63,070 bases of DNA from Microcystis elabens FACHB-917. Its GTDB lineage: Bacteria > Cyanobacteriota > Cyanobacteriia > PCC-6307 > Cyanobiaceae. Position numbers and translations under genes: made by a program. The stretch lies in the NCBI RefSeq assembly GCF_014698445.1, contig NZ_JACJSZ010000015.1, positions 1-63,070 of the forward strand, written 5' to 3'. Below are positions 26,242 to 35,338 of the stretch, piece after piece; positions within the stretch are counted from its first letter, which is position 1, and the number at the start of each line of letters is the position of its first letter. Below the pieces are notes generated by a model. The model was not told where the DNA came from and searched no databases. It saw only the letters and a list, made by a program, of their open reading frames with translations.

Positions 26242-28161
26242 ATGACGGTGCTGGAACAGGGCCAGATTCAGATCCACACCGAGAACATCTTCCCGATCAT
26301 CAAGAAGGCCGTCTACTCCGGCCATGAGGTGTTCCTGCGGGAGCTGGTCAGCAACGGTGTCGATGCCATCAGCAAGCGCCGCATGGCCGCCATGGCGGGC
26401 GACTGCAGCGAGGGCGATGAAGGGACGATCGCCATCCGCATCGACCGGGAGGCGAAGACCCTCACCATCAGCGACAACGGCATCGGCATGACCGCCGAGG
26501 AGGTGAAGCGCTACATCAACCAGGTGGCCTTCTCCAGCGCCGAAGACTTCCTCGAGAAGTACAAAAGCGAGAGCGATGCCATCATCGGCCACTTTGGCCT
26601 GGGCTTCTATTCGAGCTTCATGGTGGCCTCGCGTGTGGAGCTGGTCAGCCTCAGCGCCAGGCCCGGTGCCGAGGCGGTGCGCTGGAGCTGCGACGGCTCC
26701 CCCAACTTCAGCCTCGAAGGTGCCGAGCGCTCCGAACCTGGCACCGACGTGATCCTGCACCTGATGGAGGAGGAACTGGAGTACATCGAGCCCTCCAGGA
26801 TCCGCACCCTGATCACCACCTACTGCGACTTCCTGCCGGTGGCCGTGCAGCTGGACGGCGAGACGGTCAACAAGCGGGAGGCCCCCTGGCGCAAGAGCCC
26901 CCGCGACCTCGGCGACGACGACTACATCGCCCTCTACCGCTATCTCTACCCCTTCCAGGGTGATCCCCTGCTCTGGGTGCACCTCAACACCGACTATCCC
27001 TACAACCTGCAGGGCATTCTCTATTTCCCCAGGATCACCGGCCGGGCCGACTGGGAGAAGGGGGAGATCCGGCTCTACTGCAACCAGGTGTTCGTCAGCG
27101 ATTCGATCAAAGAGGTGGTGCCCCGCTACCTGCTGCCCCTGCGCGGCGTGATCGATTCGCCCGACATCCCCTTGAACGTGAGCCGCAGCGCCCTCCAGAC
27201 AGACCGCCGGGTGCGCTCGATCGGTGGCTTCGTGGCCAAGAAGGTGGGCGACCGCCTCAAGGAACTGCATCGCGACGAGCCGGCCCGCTACGCCGAGATC
27301 TGGGATTCCCTGGCCCCCTTCATCAAGATCGGCGCCATGGAGGACGACAAGTTCGCCGACCAGGTGGCCAACCTGATCCTGTTCGGCACCACCGCGGCGG
27401 CCGCCGAGCCCGCGGCGGAGGGCGAGGAGGCGCTCGCCCCCGACCCGATCGCCACCGAGGGCCGCACTTACACCACCCTGGCCGGCTACCGCGGCCGGCT
27501 GCCGGCCGACAACGCCACCAGGATCCTCTACTGCACCGATGAGGCCGGCCAGGCCGGGGCCCTCGCCCTCTGGAAGGGCCAGGGGGCCGAGGTGCTGCTG
27601 GCCGACACCCTGATCGATTCCCAGTTCATCCCCTGGCTGGAGGCCCGCCACGGCGACCTGCGCTTCCAGCGGGTCGACGCCGAACTCGACGCCAGCCTGC
27701 ACGAACCGGAGAGCGAGCTGGCGGACGCCGACGGCGTGGACAGCGGTGAGAAGCTGCGGGGTCTGTTCAAGACCGCCCTCGCCAACGACAAGATCACCAT
27801 CCAGGTGCAGTCGCTGAAAGGGGAAGGCTCCCCGGCAGCCCTGATCCTGCTGCCCGAGCAGATGCGCCGTCTCAACGACATGGGGGCGCTGATGGAGCAG
27901 CGGCTGCCGGGCCTGCCCGAGCACCACGTGCTGCTGGTCAACCGCCGGCACCCTCTGGTGGAGGGCCTGCTGAAGCTCTCCTCCGGTGCCGTGATCACCA
28001 CAGGCGGCAGCTCCCCCAGCCTGCAGCTTGCCGAGGACCTGAGCCGCCACATCTACGAGATGGCTCGCCTGGCGGTGGGGGGCCTCGAGCCCAACCAGCT
28101 GGCCGGCTTCCAGCAGCGCAGTGCCGACCTGATGGGGCAGCTGATGCAGCGCGGCCTCTGA
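26242..28161 (+). CDS. htpG: Hsp90-family chaperone HtpG
   Basis: 639 residues. The N-terminal GHKL ATPase domain shows NGVDAISKRR, the SDNGIGMT nucleotide loop (about 72-79) and GHFGLGFYSSFMV. The middle domain includes LPLRGVIDSPDIPLNVSR with the conserved catalytic-loop Arg region, followed by a C-terminal dimerisation domain. It is an ATP-dependent chaperone in the cytoplasm. An AT-richer promoter-like stretch (about 26212-26240) precedes the ATG. Confidence 0.96.
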   Translation: MTVLEQGQIQIHTENIFPIIKKAVYSGHEVFLRELVSNGVDAISKRRMAAMAGDCSEGDEGTIAIRIDREAKTLTISDNGIGMTAEEVKRYINQVAFSSAEDFLEKYKSESDAIIGHFGLGFYSSFMVASRVELVSLSARPGAEAVRWSCDGSPNFSLEGAERSEPGTDVILHLMEEELEYIEPSRIRTLITTYCDFLPVAVQLDGETVNKREAPWRKSPRDLGDDDYIALYRYLYPFQGDPLLWVHLNTDYPYNLQGILYFPRITGRADWEKGEIRLYCNQVFVSDSIKEVVPRYLLPLRGVIDSPDIPLNVSRSALQTDRRVRSIGGFVAKKVGDRLKELHRDEPARYAEIWDSLAPFIKIGAMEDDKFADQVANLILFGTTAAAAEPAAEGEEALAPDPIATEGRTYTTLAGYRGRLPADNATRILYCTDEAGQAGALALWKGQGAEVLLADTLIDSQFIPWLEARHGDLRFQRVDAELDASLHEPESELADADGVDSGEKLRGLFKTALANDKITIQVQSLKGEGSPAALILLPEQMRRLNDMGALMEQRLPGLPEHHVLLVNRRHPLVEGLLKLSSGAVITTGGSSPSLQLAEDLSRHIYEMARLAVGGLEPNQLAGFQQRSADLMGQLMQRGL

Positions 28162-28183
28162 GGCCGGCGGACGGGCGAAGCGG

Positions 28184-28201
28184 GGCGCCTAACGTGGCGC
28201 C
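28184..28201 (+). promoter_or_regulatory. GGCGCC pair abutting the start codon of the solute-binding protein gene
   Basis: Two GGCGCC hexamers six bases apart end immediately before ATG 28202. They can form a hairpin covering the position where a ribosome-binding site would be. This could lower translation initiation, or be chance in GC-rich DNA. Confidence 0.25.
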
Positions 28202-29578
28202 ATGGCCGCCCGTCCCCCCTTCTGCAGCCTGCGGCGGTGGCGTTCGCTCCCGAAGCTGCTGACGATGGCCCTGCTGGCCGTGGCGTTGGCGACGGCGCTG
28301 CTGGTATCGCAGGCCGGCTCCTCCAGCGCCCTCCTATCGGGCGGCCAGGCGGTGGCCGCCGAAGCGGTGAAGGTGAAGGTGCTGATGCCCGCCCCCCTGG
28401 CCGACGCGGTGGCAGGGCCGGTGGCCCAGTTCAACGCCAGCGGTTCCGGGGTGGCCCTGGAGGTGATCCGCGGGCCCCTCGATACCGACACCATCTCCGA
28501 TCTGGCCAGCGGCAGCCTGCTGCTCGGGGAGGCCCCCTTCGACCTGCTGCTGGTGGATGTCAGCTGGCTGGCCCGCTACGTGGCCGCCGGCTGGTTCGAG
28601 CCCCTGGAGCGCTGGTTCGGGCCCGAGGTGATGGCGGCGATGGAGCCCGGCGCCCGCCTGGGCAACAGCCTGAACGGCCATCTCTGGCGCATGCCCCTCA
28701 CCGGGGACACCGGCCTGCTCTACTGGCGCACCGATCTGATGGAGCGCCCGCCGCGGGACACCGAGGAGCTGGTGGCGATCTCCCGCGACCTGCAGCGCCG
28801 CGGCAAGGTGCGATGGGGCTACCTCTGGCAGGGCCGCCAGTACGAGGGACTGAGCTGCGTGATGTTGGAGGTGCTGCAGGCCTTCGGAGCCCGCTGGTGG
28901 GACGGCGCCACCGCACACACGGAGCTGAACAGCCCGGAAGCCGTGGCCGCGGCGCGGTGGCTTGCGGGACTGCTGCGGGACGGGGTGAGCCCGCCGGCGG
29001 TGGCCAGCTACGCCGAGAACGACACCCTGCAGGCCTTCGCCGCGGGGGAGGCGGCCTTCCTGCGCAACTGGCCCTACGCCTGGCGGGAGATCGAAAAGGG
29101 CGAGGGCCCGATGAAGGGCAGGGTGGGCGTCACGGCGATGGTGGGGGCCCCCGGGCAGCAGGGCGGAGGCACCCTGGGCACCTGGGGCCTCTCTCTGGTC
29201 AAGGGCAGCCCCCACCCGGAGGCGGCGGTGGCGGCGATCCGCTGGCTCACGGGCCCGGTCGTGCAGCGCCAGCTCGCCATCGAGCAGGGCTATGCCCCCA
29301 CCTGGAGCCGGCTCTACGACGACCCTGATCTGCAGCGCCGCGCCCCGCTGCTGGCGGTGCAGCGCCAGGCGCTGCAGCATCCCCAGCTGCGGCCGCCCAC
29401 GCCGGCCTATGCCCAGCTCAGCGATCTGCTGGCGCGGCAGGTGAACGGCATGCTCACCGGTCAGGAGGGCCCGGTCCCGACCATGGCCGCCGCCCAGCGC
29501 CAGAGCCTGCAGGTGCTGCGCTCCCTGTCGGGCCCGGCGGGCCCGTCTCCAGCCGGCTCCCCGGAGGTGGGCCCATGA
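28202..29578 (+). CDS. ggtB: ABC transporter sugar/osmolyte-binding protein (GgtB-like)
   Basis: 458 residues. An N-terminal basic stretch and hydrophobic core (LLTMALLAVALATALLV) form a signal sequence. The mature part is a family 1 extracellular solute-binding protein with MPLTGDTGLLYWRTDLM, GLSCVMLEVLQAFGARWWDG and AAFLRNWPYAW motifs seen in binding proteins for trehalose-, maltose- and glucosylglycerol-type solutes. It heads a tight binding protein-permease-permease-ATPase operon whose order matches cyanobacterial ggt loci. In cyanobacteria Ggt recovers glucosylglycerol, sucrose and trehalose leaked from cells. Solute specificity is inferred from family and context. Confidence 0.8.
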   Translation: MAARPPFCSLRRWRSLPKLLTMALLAVALATALLVSQAGSSSALLSGGQAVAAEAVKVKVLMPAPLADAVAGPVAQFNASGSGVALEVIRGPLDTDTISDLASGSLLLGEAPFDLLLVDVSWLARYVAAGWFEPLERWFGPEVMAAMEPGARLGNSLNGHLWRMPLTGDTGLLYWRTDLMERPPRDTEELVAISRDLQRRGKVRWGYLWQGRQYEGLSCVMLEVLQAFGARWWDGATAHTELNSPEAVAAARWLAGLLRDGVSPPAVASYAENDTLQAFAAGEAAFLRNWPYAWREIEKGEGPMKGRVGVTAMVGAPGQQGGGTLGTWGLSLVKGSPHPEAAVAAIRWLTGPVVQRQLAIEQGYAPTWSRLYDDPDLQRRAPLLAVQRQALQHPQLRPPTPAYAQLSDLLARQVNGMLTGQEGPVPTMAAAQRQSLQVLRSLSGPAGPSPAGSPEVGP

Positions 29579-30462
29579 AAGCCCGCATGGCCAGCCTGCT
29601 GCTGATGGCGCCGGCCCTGCTGCTGCTGGCGGCGGTGTTCCTCTATCCGCTGCTGCGCTACGGCTGGCTGAGCGTCCACGCCAGTTCCGTGCTCACCGGG
29701 CTGGTGCCGGTGCCGAACGGGGGAGCCAACTGGGGGCGCCTGCTCGGCGATGCCCGTTTCTGGCAGGACGCGGCCCAGACCCTGCGCTTCGCCCTCTGCT
29801 CGGTGACGCTGGAGCTGGTCGGCGGCATGGGGCTGGCGCTGCTGCTGCACCAGCCCCTGCGGGGACGGGGGACCCTCCGGGCCCTGGCCCTGCTGCCCTG
29901 GGCCCTGCCCACCACCGTGATGGCCCTGGGCTGGCGGTGGATCCTCAACGATCCCCACGGACCCCTCAACGCCGCCCTCCGCTCCCTCGGCGGCCGTAGC
30001 TACGGCTTCCTCTCCACCCCCTCCACCACCTGGTTCTTCGTGGTCGTGGCGGACGTCTGGAAGACCCTGCCGTTCGTGGCCCTGCTGCTGCTGGCCGGGC
30101 TCCAGACCATTCCCGAGGATCTGGAGGAGGCCCTGCGGCTGGAGGGCGCCGGCCGGCTGCAGATCCTGCGCCTCCTCACCCTGCCGCTGCTGGTGCCCTA
30201 TCTCGCCCTGGCCCTGCTGTTCCGGATGGCCCAGGCGCTTGGGGTGTTCGACCTGATTCAGGTGCTCACGGGCGGGGGCCCGGCCGGCAGCACCGAGAGC
30301 CTGGCCCTCTACGCCTACCTCAACGCCATGCGGTTCCTCGACTTCGGCTATGCCGCCACAGTGATGCTCGCCACCTTCCTGCTGCTGGCCGCACTGCTCG
30401 GAGGCGGCTGGCTGCTCTGGCGGCGCGGCGGCCTGCAGCGCCGGCGGGAGGGAGCCGCATGA
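29575..30462 (+). CDS. ggtC: ABC transporter permease, MalF/GgtC-like
   Basis: 295 residues with about six membrane spans and an N-terminal hydrophobic stretch LLLMAPALLLLAAVFLYPLL. The EAA coupling motif is EEALRLEGAGRLQILRLLTLP (about 183-203). It overlaps the binding-protein gene by four bases and the next permease by four, so the operon is translationally coupled. Confidence 0.82.
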   Translation: MKARMASLLLMAPALLLLAAVFLYPLLRYGWLSVHASSVLTGLVPVPNGGANWGRLLGDARFWQDAAQTLRFALCSVTLELVGGMGLALLLHQPLRGRGTLRALALLPWALPTTVMALGWRWILNDPHGPLNAALRSLGGRSYGFLSTPSTTWFFVVVADVWKTLPFVALLLLAGLQTIPEDLEEALRLEGAGRLQILRLLTLPLLVPYLALALLFRMAQALGVFDLIQVLTGGGPAGSTESLALYAYLNAMRFLDFGYAATVMLATFLLLAALLGGGWLLWRRGGLQRRREGAA

Positions 30463-31253
30463 GGTTGCTGGTGCTGCTCTGGAGCCTGGGGCCCCTGCTC
30501 TGGCAGCTGCGCACCTCCCTGCTGCGCCCGGAGGCGCTGGTGGCCCCGCTGCTGGACGGCAACCCCTGGACGCTGGCCAACTACCGGCTGGTGCTCTCCG
30601 GCGATCCGCCCTTCTGGCGCTACCTGGGCAACAGCACCCTGGTGGCCCTGGCCACCACCCTGCTCACCCTGCTGCTGGCGGTGCCCTGCGCCTACGGACT
30701 GCAGCAGCAGCGGGGCCTGCTGCGCTGGGGGATGGGCCTGGCTCTGGTGACGGCGGCGATGTTCCCCACCGTGCTGCTGTTCCTGGCGCTGCTGGAGATC
30801 GCCCGCAGTCTCGGCCTGGGCAATCACCTGCTCGCCCTCAGCCTGCCCTATGCGGGCCTGTCGCTGCCGCTGGCGGTGCTGCTGCTGCGCGCCGCCTTCG
30901 CCGATCTGCCGGTGGAGCTGGAGGATGCGGCCCGGCTGGAGGGCCTGGGGCTCGGTCAGCGGCTGCGGCACGTGCTGCTGCCGCTGCTGGGGCCGGCCCT
31001 GGCCAGCACGGCGATCCTGGTGTTCCTGGCCAGCTGGAACGAGTACGCCATCGCCCTCAGCTGGATCAGCCGCAGCGACCTGCTCACCCTGCCGATCGCC
31101 ATCGCCCGGATCGGCGGCGGCTCGGTGTTCACCATCCCCTATGGCGCCTTCGCCGCCGCCACGGTGCTGGGCAGCCTGCCCCTGCTGCTGCTGATGCTGC
31201 TGGCCCAGCGACCCATCGTCGCGGGCCTGACCCGCGGGGCGGTGAAGGGATGA
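30459..31253 (+). CDS. ggtD: ABC transporter permease, MalG/GgtD-like
   Basis: 264 residues with multiple membrane spans. The EAA motif is VELEDAARLEGLGLGQRL (about 152-169) followed by VLLPLLGPALA. It is the second permease of the pair. It starts in the ATGA overlap with ggtC and ends in an ATGA overlap with the ATPase gene. It is slightly shorter than typical MalG proteins at the N-terminus. Confidence 0.82.
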   Translation: MRLLVLLWSLGPLLWQLRTSLLRPEALVAPLLDGNPWTLANYRLVLSGDPPFWRYLGNSTLVALATTLLTLLLAVPCAYGLQQQRGLLRWGMGLALVTAAMFPTVLLFLALLEIARSLGLGNHLLALSLPYAGLSLPLAVLLLRAAFADLPVELEDAARLEGLGLGQRLRHVLLPLLGPALASTAILVFLASWNEYAIALSWISRSDLLTLPIAIARIGGGSVFTIPYGAFAAATVLGSLPLLLLMLLAQRPIVAGLTRGAVKG

Positions 31254-32260
31254 CGACGGCAGCGGCGGCGGGTCTGGAGCTGCGCCGGCTGAGCCGGGAG
31301 GTGGCTGGTCGCCGGGTGCTGGACCGGCTCGATCTGGCGGTCGCCCCCGGCGAATGCCTTGCCCTGCTGGGGCCGAGCGGCTGCGGCAAGTCCACCACCC
31401 TACGTCTGATCGCGGGGCTGGATCCCGCCAGTGCCGGCCAGGTGCTGCTGGACGGTGAGGACCTGGGCGCCCTCAGCCCGGGCGAACGGCAGGTGGCGAT
31501 GGTGTTCCAGAGCTATGCGCTTTACCCCCACCTGAGCGTGGAAGGCAACCTGGAGCTGGGGCTGAAGGTGCGCGGGGTGCCCGCTGCCGAACGCCAGCGG
31601 CGGCTCGGCGCCGTCCTCGCCCTGCTGCAGCTCGAGGACCTGCGCCAGCGCCGGCCCGCCCAGCTCTCCGGTGGCCAGCGCCAGCGGGTGGCCCTGGCCC
31701 GGGCCCTGCTGCGCCAGCCGCGGATCATGCTGCTGGATGAGCCGATGAGCAACCTCGACGCCCAGCTGCGGGAGGAGCTGCGGCCGGAACTGCGGCGGCT
31801 GCTCTGCGGCCAGGAGCAGCCTGTGATCTACGTCACCCACGACCAGCAGGAAGCCGTGGGCATGGCCGACCGGATCGCCCTCCTCGATGCCGGCCGGCTG
31901 CAGCAGGTGGGCCAGCCGCGGGATCTCTACGACGATCCGGCCAACCGGTTCGTGGCCAGCTTCCTGGGGCGGCCGGCGATCAACCTGCTGGCGATCGCAC
32001 CGGGGCGCCAGCTGGGCCTGCGGCCCGAGCACCTGCGGCTGGATGACGACGGGAGGGTTGAGGCTCGGCTGCTGCGGCGCGAATGGTGGGGTCATCAGCA
32101 GCTGCTCTGGCTCGAGAGCCGCTGGGGGCCGCTGCGGGTGCTCTGCGACCCCGCGGTGCCGGTCCCGACGCAGCCGCGTCTGGCCTGGCAGCGGCAGCAC
32201 GAACTCTGGTTCGATCCCCTCAGCGGTGACCGGCTCCACGGACAGGAGCTCGTTTGGTAA
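31250..32260 (+). CDS. ggtA: ABC transporter ATP-binding protein, MalK/GgtA-like
   Basis: 336 residues. Walker A is GPSGCGKST (about 43-51), the signature LSGGQRQRV, Walker B IMLLDEPMSNLD and the switch VTHDQQEA. The C-terminal ~100 residues form a short TOBE/regulatory domain as in MalK. It energises the GgtCD channel. In Synechocystis ggtA is separate from ggtBCD; here all four genes are contiguous, as in many picocyanobacteria. Confidence 0.85.
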   Translation: MTTAAAAGLELRRLSREVAGRRVLDRLDLAVAPGECLALLGPSGCGKSTTLRLIAGLDPASAGQVLLDGEDLGALSPGERQVAMVFQSYALYPHLSVEGNLELGLKVRGVPAAERQRRLGAVLALLQLEDLRQRRPAQLSGGQRQRVALARALLRQPRIMLLDEPMSNLDAQLREELRPELRRLLCGQEQPVIYVTHDQQEAVGMADRIALLDAGRLQQVGQPRDLYDDPANRFVASFLGRPAINLLAIAPGRQLGLRPEHLRLDDDGRVEARLLRREWWGHQQLLWLESRWGPLRVLCDPAVPVPTQPRLAWQRQHELWFDPLSGDRLHGQELVW

Positions 32261-32308
32261 AGTCCCAGACTGGCTCAGGCCTGCATCGTCCACCGTCGTC
32301 ACATCGTC

Positions 32309-32545
32309 ATGTCCCGGGTCTGTCAGCTCACCGGCAAGCGCGCCAACAACGGCATGGCCGTCAGCCATTCCCACGTGCGCACCAAGAAGCTGCAGCAGGT
32401 GAATCTGCAGGAGCGGCGTCTGTGGTGGGCCGAGGGCAACCGCTTCGTCAAGCTGCGCGTCTCCACCCGGGCCCTCAAGACGATTCAGAAGAAGGGTCTC
32501 GGCGCCTACGCCAAGGAGATGGGCGTCAATCTGGCCAAGGTCTGA
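32309..32545 (+). CDS. rpmB: 50S ribosomal protein L28
   Basis: 78 residues. [20 protein letters not shown] followed by [16 protein letters not shown] and the [20 protein letters not shown] tail is canonical bacterial L28. A single Cys in the CQLTGKR motif is retained without the second Zn-ligand pair. It is a basic protein of normal length, independent from the ggt operon, 48 bp downstream. Confidence 0.96.
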   Translation: MSRVCQLTGKRANNGMAVSHSHVRTKKLQQVNLQERRLWWAEGNRFVKLRVSTRALKTIQKKGLGAYAKEMGVNLAKV

Positions 32546-32593
32546 TCATCCGGCCGGCCTCGCTAGGGTCCAGCTCTTGAGGAAAGGCTGGAT

Positions 32594-33163
32594 GTGAATC
32601 GACGCACGTTTCTGGGGGGCGTCCTGCTGGCCGCCTCCAGCCTGCTGGTCCGTCCTGGCCGGGCCCTGGCTCTGGGCGGCACCCTTCCGGAGCTCGATCA
32701 ACCAGCACCCCCGTTCGAGCTCGATGGTGTCGCTCCGTCGCCCGATGTCGAGGTCGTGCCGACCCACCGCAGCCAGGCGGACTTCCGAGGCCGCTGGCTG
32801 GCCCTCTACTTCTATCCCAAGGACTTCACCAGCGGCTGCACCCTCGAAGCCCGGGGGTTCCAGCGAGATCTGGAAGCCTTCCACGCCCACGGCGCCGAGG
32901 TGGTGGGTGTGAGCGCCGATGACCCGGACGCCCACCTGTCCTTCTGCAGCAGCGAGGGTCTGGCCTATCCGCTGCTCTCCGATCCGGGCGGGGCCGTCAG
33001 CCGCCGCTACGGCTCCTGGCTGGCCCCGTTCTCGGCCCGTCACACCTTTCTGATCGATCCGGACGGGGTGCTGCGGGCCCGCTGGGTGGCGGTCAGGCCG
33101 TCCGGCCACAGCCAGGAGGTGCTCGCCGAGCTTGTTCGGCTGCAGGGGGACGGCGTGGTCTGA
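32594..33163 (+). CDS. Tat-exported peroxiredoxin (PrxQ/Bcp-like)
   Basis: 189 residues from GTG. The N-terminus NRRTFLGGVLLAASSLLV is a twin-arginine signal, predicting export to the thylakoid lumen or periplasm. The thioredoxin-fold core contains LYFYPKDFTSGCTLEARGF with the peroxidatic Cys at 82. The usual PrxQ resolving Cys five residues later is Arg87; another Cys at 118 (FCSSEG) may substitute. It would reduce peroxides or hydroperoxides using an external thiol donor. Confidence 0.85.
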   Translation: MNRRTFLGGVLLAASSLLVRPGRALALGGTLPELDQPAPPFELDGVAPSPDVEVVPTHRSQADFRGRWLALYFYPKDFTSGCTLEARGFQRDLEAFHAHGAEVVGVSADDPDAHLSFCSSEGLAYPLLSDPGGAVSRRYGSWLAPFSARHTFLIDPDGVLRARWVAVRPSGHSQEVLAELVRLQGDGVV

Positions 33164-33224
33164 GCCGCCACCCCGCACCGCCATACCGCGCCCCCACCCC
33201 CCGCTGCGCAATCGGCCGGGCTGA

Positions 33225-34256
33225 TCAGCCCTCCAGGGCCTCCAGCACCGTCCGGTGCACCTGGCTCTGGCGGCGCAGGACGCCGATACCGGCCTGATCG
33301 GGCGGCAGATCCAGCACACTGGCCCAGCTCTGCTGGAGGGTCGCGGGCGGCGGGACGTCCAGGTCGTGGCAGGGGCAGCCGATGCCGGCCGCCGCGGCGG
33401 CCACCTTGGGGTCGTAGCTGAGGGCCGCGCAGGGGCTGCCGGCCAGGGCCGCCAGGATCAGCCCGTGCAGCCGCATGGCCAGCACCAGCCCCGCCTGGGC
33501 GAACGCCGCCATGGCGTCACCGGGGGTCTCAAGAGCCAGCTCCCTGCTGCGGGCGGCAAGGGCCGGGCCCACCAGCCCCTGTGCCCTGAGCCCGGCCAGC
33601 AGACCCCGGTCCTGGTCCTGGTGGAAGGGCAGCCAGAGCACCTCCCGGTCGGCCGCCACCGCCAGCCCCTCGAGGGCCTGCAGGTATACGCGCCAGGCCG
33701 CGGTGTCGAGCTGGTGCACCGGCCGCAGGCAGACCACGATCGCGCCGCCCCGGCCGCTCCAGGCGCTGGCGGGCAGGGCCCAGACCGGATCGCTGCCCTC
33801 CGGAGCGTCCACGCCCCAGCGCCTCGCCTGCGCCGCTGAGGCCGGATCCCGCCAGCTGATCGCCGTGGCCAGGGGCAGCAGCCCCCGCACCAGAACGCGG
33901 CTGCGGCGGCGGCGCAGGGGCCCCAGTCCCTGCCCCCAGAGGAGCACGGGCTTGCCGCGGGTCCGGGCCGCCAGCATCAGGGCGCCGTAGTACAGGAGGC
34001 TGAGGAAGCTGGTGGCGTCCTGGAGCAGGCTGCCGCCGCCGAGCACCAGGGCATCACAGCGGCCGAGGCTCGCCAGCACCGCCTTCAACCGACGGCGGTC
34101 GGTGGTCTCCACCCCGAAGCGCTCCCGCACAAGGGCCTGGTCATGGGCCGTGACCAGGGGACGGCAACCCGCCGGCAGCTGGCCGAGCAGCACCTCCAGC
34201 AGGGCGTCGTCGCCGAGGTTGTGCTCCCCGTAGTAGCCGCAGATCAGAGCTCGCAT
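33225..34256 (-). CDS. csaB: Polysaccharide pyruvyl transferase CsaB
   Basis: 343 residues. The N-terminal ICGYYGEHNLGDDALLE motif, the LGGGSLLQDATSFLSLLYY block and the C-terminal RLHGLILAA-x-AYDPK-type region define the CsaB family. It adds ketal-linked pyruvate to cell-wall or S-layer-anchoring polysaccharide. In this strain a cell-surface glycan role fits the presence of large surface proteins, but no direct genetic link is seen. It is divergent from the DUF2499 gene. Confidence 0.88.
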   Translation of the reverse strand: MRALICGYYGEHNLGDDALLEVLLGQLPAGCRPLVTAHDQALVRERFGVETTDRRRLKAVLASLGRCDALVLGGGSLLQDATSFLSLLYYGALMLAARTRGKPVLLWGQGLGPLRRRRSRVLVRGLLPLATAISWRDPASAAQARRWGVDAPEGSDPVWALPASAWSGRGGAIVVCLRPVHQLDTAAWRVYLQALEGLAVAADREVLWLPFHQDQDRGLLAGLRAQGLVGPALAARSRELALETPGDAMAAFAQAGLVLAMRLHGLILAALAGSPCAALSYDPKVAAAAAGIGCPCHDLDVPPPATLQQSWASVLDLPPDQAGIGVLRRQSQVHRTVLEALEG

Positions 34257-34311
34257 CCGACGCAGCGGCGGGTCCGGCTCCGTACATTACGGATCGCACC
34301 AGGCCCCGCCC

Positions 34312-34629
34312 ATGCACGCGCTGTCGCTGCCCACCTGGTGGATCCACATCACCTCGGTGCTGGAATGGATGCTGGCGATCCTGGCCGTGCAGGCCTTCGG
34401 CCACCGGCGGCGGCAAGGGGGCTGGCGCTGGCTGGCCCTGGCCATGGTGCCGGCCCTGGTGAGCGCGATGGCCGCCTGCACCTGGCATCTATACGACAAC
34501 AGCGAGGCCCTCAGGGGCCTGGTGGTGCTGCAGGCCGGCCTCACCGCCCTCGGCAACGGGGCGATGGCCCTGGCCGCCTGGAACCTGCTGCGCCAGCAAC
34601 GCCTCGCCCCGGAGGACGAGCCTTCGTGA
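34312..34629 (+). CDS. DUF2499 (Ycf49-like) membrane protein
   Basis: 105 residues with three predicted membrane helices, beginning LPTWWIHITSVLEWMLAIL and including WRWLALAMVPALVSAMAACTWH. This is typical of the DUF2499 family conserved in cyanobacteria and plastids. Its stop overlaps the GTG start of the DUF3593 gene (GTGA), a pairing common in cyanobacteria. Function is unknown; a thylakoid or envelope role is likely. Confidence 0.88.
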   Translation: MHALSLPTWWIHITSVLEWMLAILAVQAFGHRRRQGGWRWLALAMVPALVSAMAACTWHLYDNSEALRGLVVLQAGLTALGNGAMALAAWNLLRQQRLAPEDEPS

Positions 34630-34985
34630 CCCCGTCCCTCGCCGCCTGGTTCGAGGGCCTGGCTGGCGTCGATCCGGCCCCCTTCTTCGTGCTGTCCCTG
34701 CTTCCCTACCTGGCCTTCCTGTGGTGGGCCCGCCAGGTACGGGCCTTCCCACGGCTGGCGCTGCGGGGTTTCCAGCTGACGCTTCTGTTCGTGGCGGTCA
34801 CGATCGCCGCCGCGGTGGTGGCCCAGCAGCTCTACGGCCGGCAGCTGGCGGACGTCGATCCCCTCCATGGCGGTGCCGAAGCCTTCCTGACCCTGAGCAA
34901 CCTGGTGGTGCTGCTGGGGTTCCGGCTGCTGCCGACGGAACCCCCGGCGGCGGGCTCGGACGGCACCCAGGTGAACAAGTCTTAA
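34626..34985 (+). CDS. DUF3593 membrane protein
   Basis: 119 residues from GTG 34626. It has about three hydrophobic helices (FFVLSLLPYLAFLWW, LTLLFVAVTIAAAVVAQQLY, LSNLVVLLGFRLL). The DUF3593 family is usually encoded next to DUF2499, as here with a 4-bp overlap. Function is unknown. Confidence 0.85.
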   Translation: MTPSLAAWFEGLAGVDPAPFFVLSLLPYLAFLWWARQVRAFPRLALRGFQLTLLFVAVTIAAAVVAQQLYGRQLADVDPLHGGAEAFLTLSNLVVLLGFRLLPTEPPAAGSDGTQVNKS

Positions 34986-35040
34986 GGGGGCGGGGCACGG
35001 CCCGCCCTGACCCGGAAGATGGGGCGTCGCCACGTGCATC

Positions 35041-35298
35041 ATGATCGCTCCTCTCCTGGCCATGGCTCCCGCTTCGATCAGCTGGTCCCCGAAGGTGGCC
35101 CTGGTCATGATCGTCTGCAACGTCATCGCCATCGCCATCGGCAAGGCCACCATCCAGCAGCAGAACGTCGGCCTCAAGCTGCCCAGCGACAACTTCTTCG
35201 GCGGCTTCAGCCACGGCGCCATGCTCGGCACCACCAGCCTGGGCCACATCCTCGGCATGGGCGCGATCCTGGGCCTGGCCTCCCGCGGCGTTCTCTGA
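35041..35298 (+). CDS. psaK: Photosystem I reaction centre subunit PsaK
   Basis: 85 residues with two transmembrane helices separated by a stromal loop. The segment GKATIQQQNVGLKLPSDNFF, then GGFSHGAMLGTTSLGHILG, is diagnostic of PsaK. PsaK sits at the edge of photosystem I. There is no cleavable presequence beyond the hydrophobic first helix. Confidence 0.95.
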   Translation: MIAPLLAMAPASISWSPKVALVMIVCNVIAIAIGKATIQQQNVGLKLPSDNFFGGFSHGAMLGTTSLGHILGMGAILGLASRGVL

Positions 35299-35305
35299 GG
35301 TTGCT

Positions 35306-35335
35306 GCTCGGCCGGCGTATCAGCACCAGCCGAGC
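35306..35335. terminator. Hairpin between psaK and the convergent oxidoreductase gene
   Basis: Arms GCTCGGC and GCCGAGC are separated by 16 nt, eight bases after the psaK stop. No U-run follows, so it is a weak terminator candidate. Confidence 0.35.
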
Positions 35336-35338
35336 CCC

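Noticed and set aside
26218-28050. 610-codon open frame on the minus strand
   Set aside because: It is fully antisense to htpG and has no recognisable motif.
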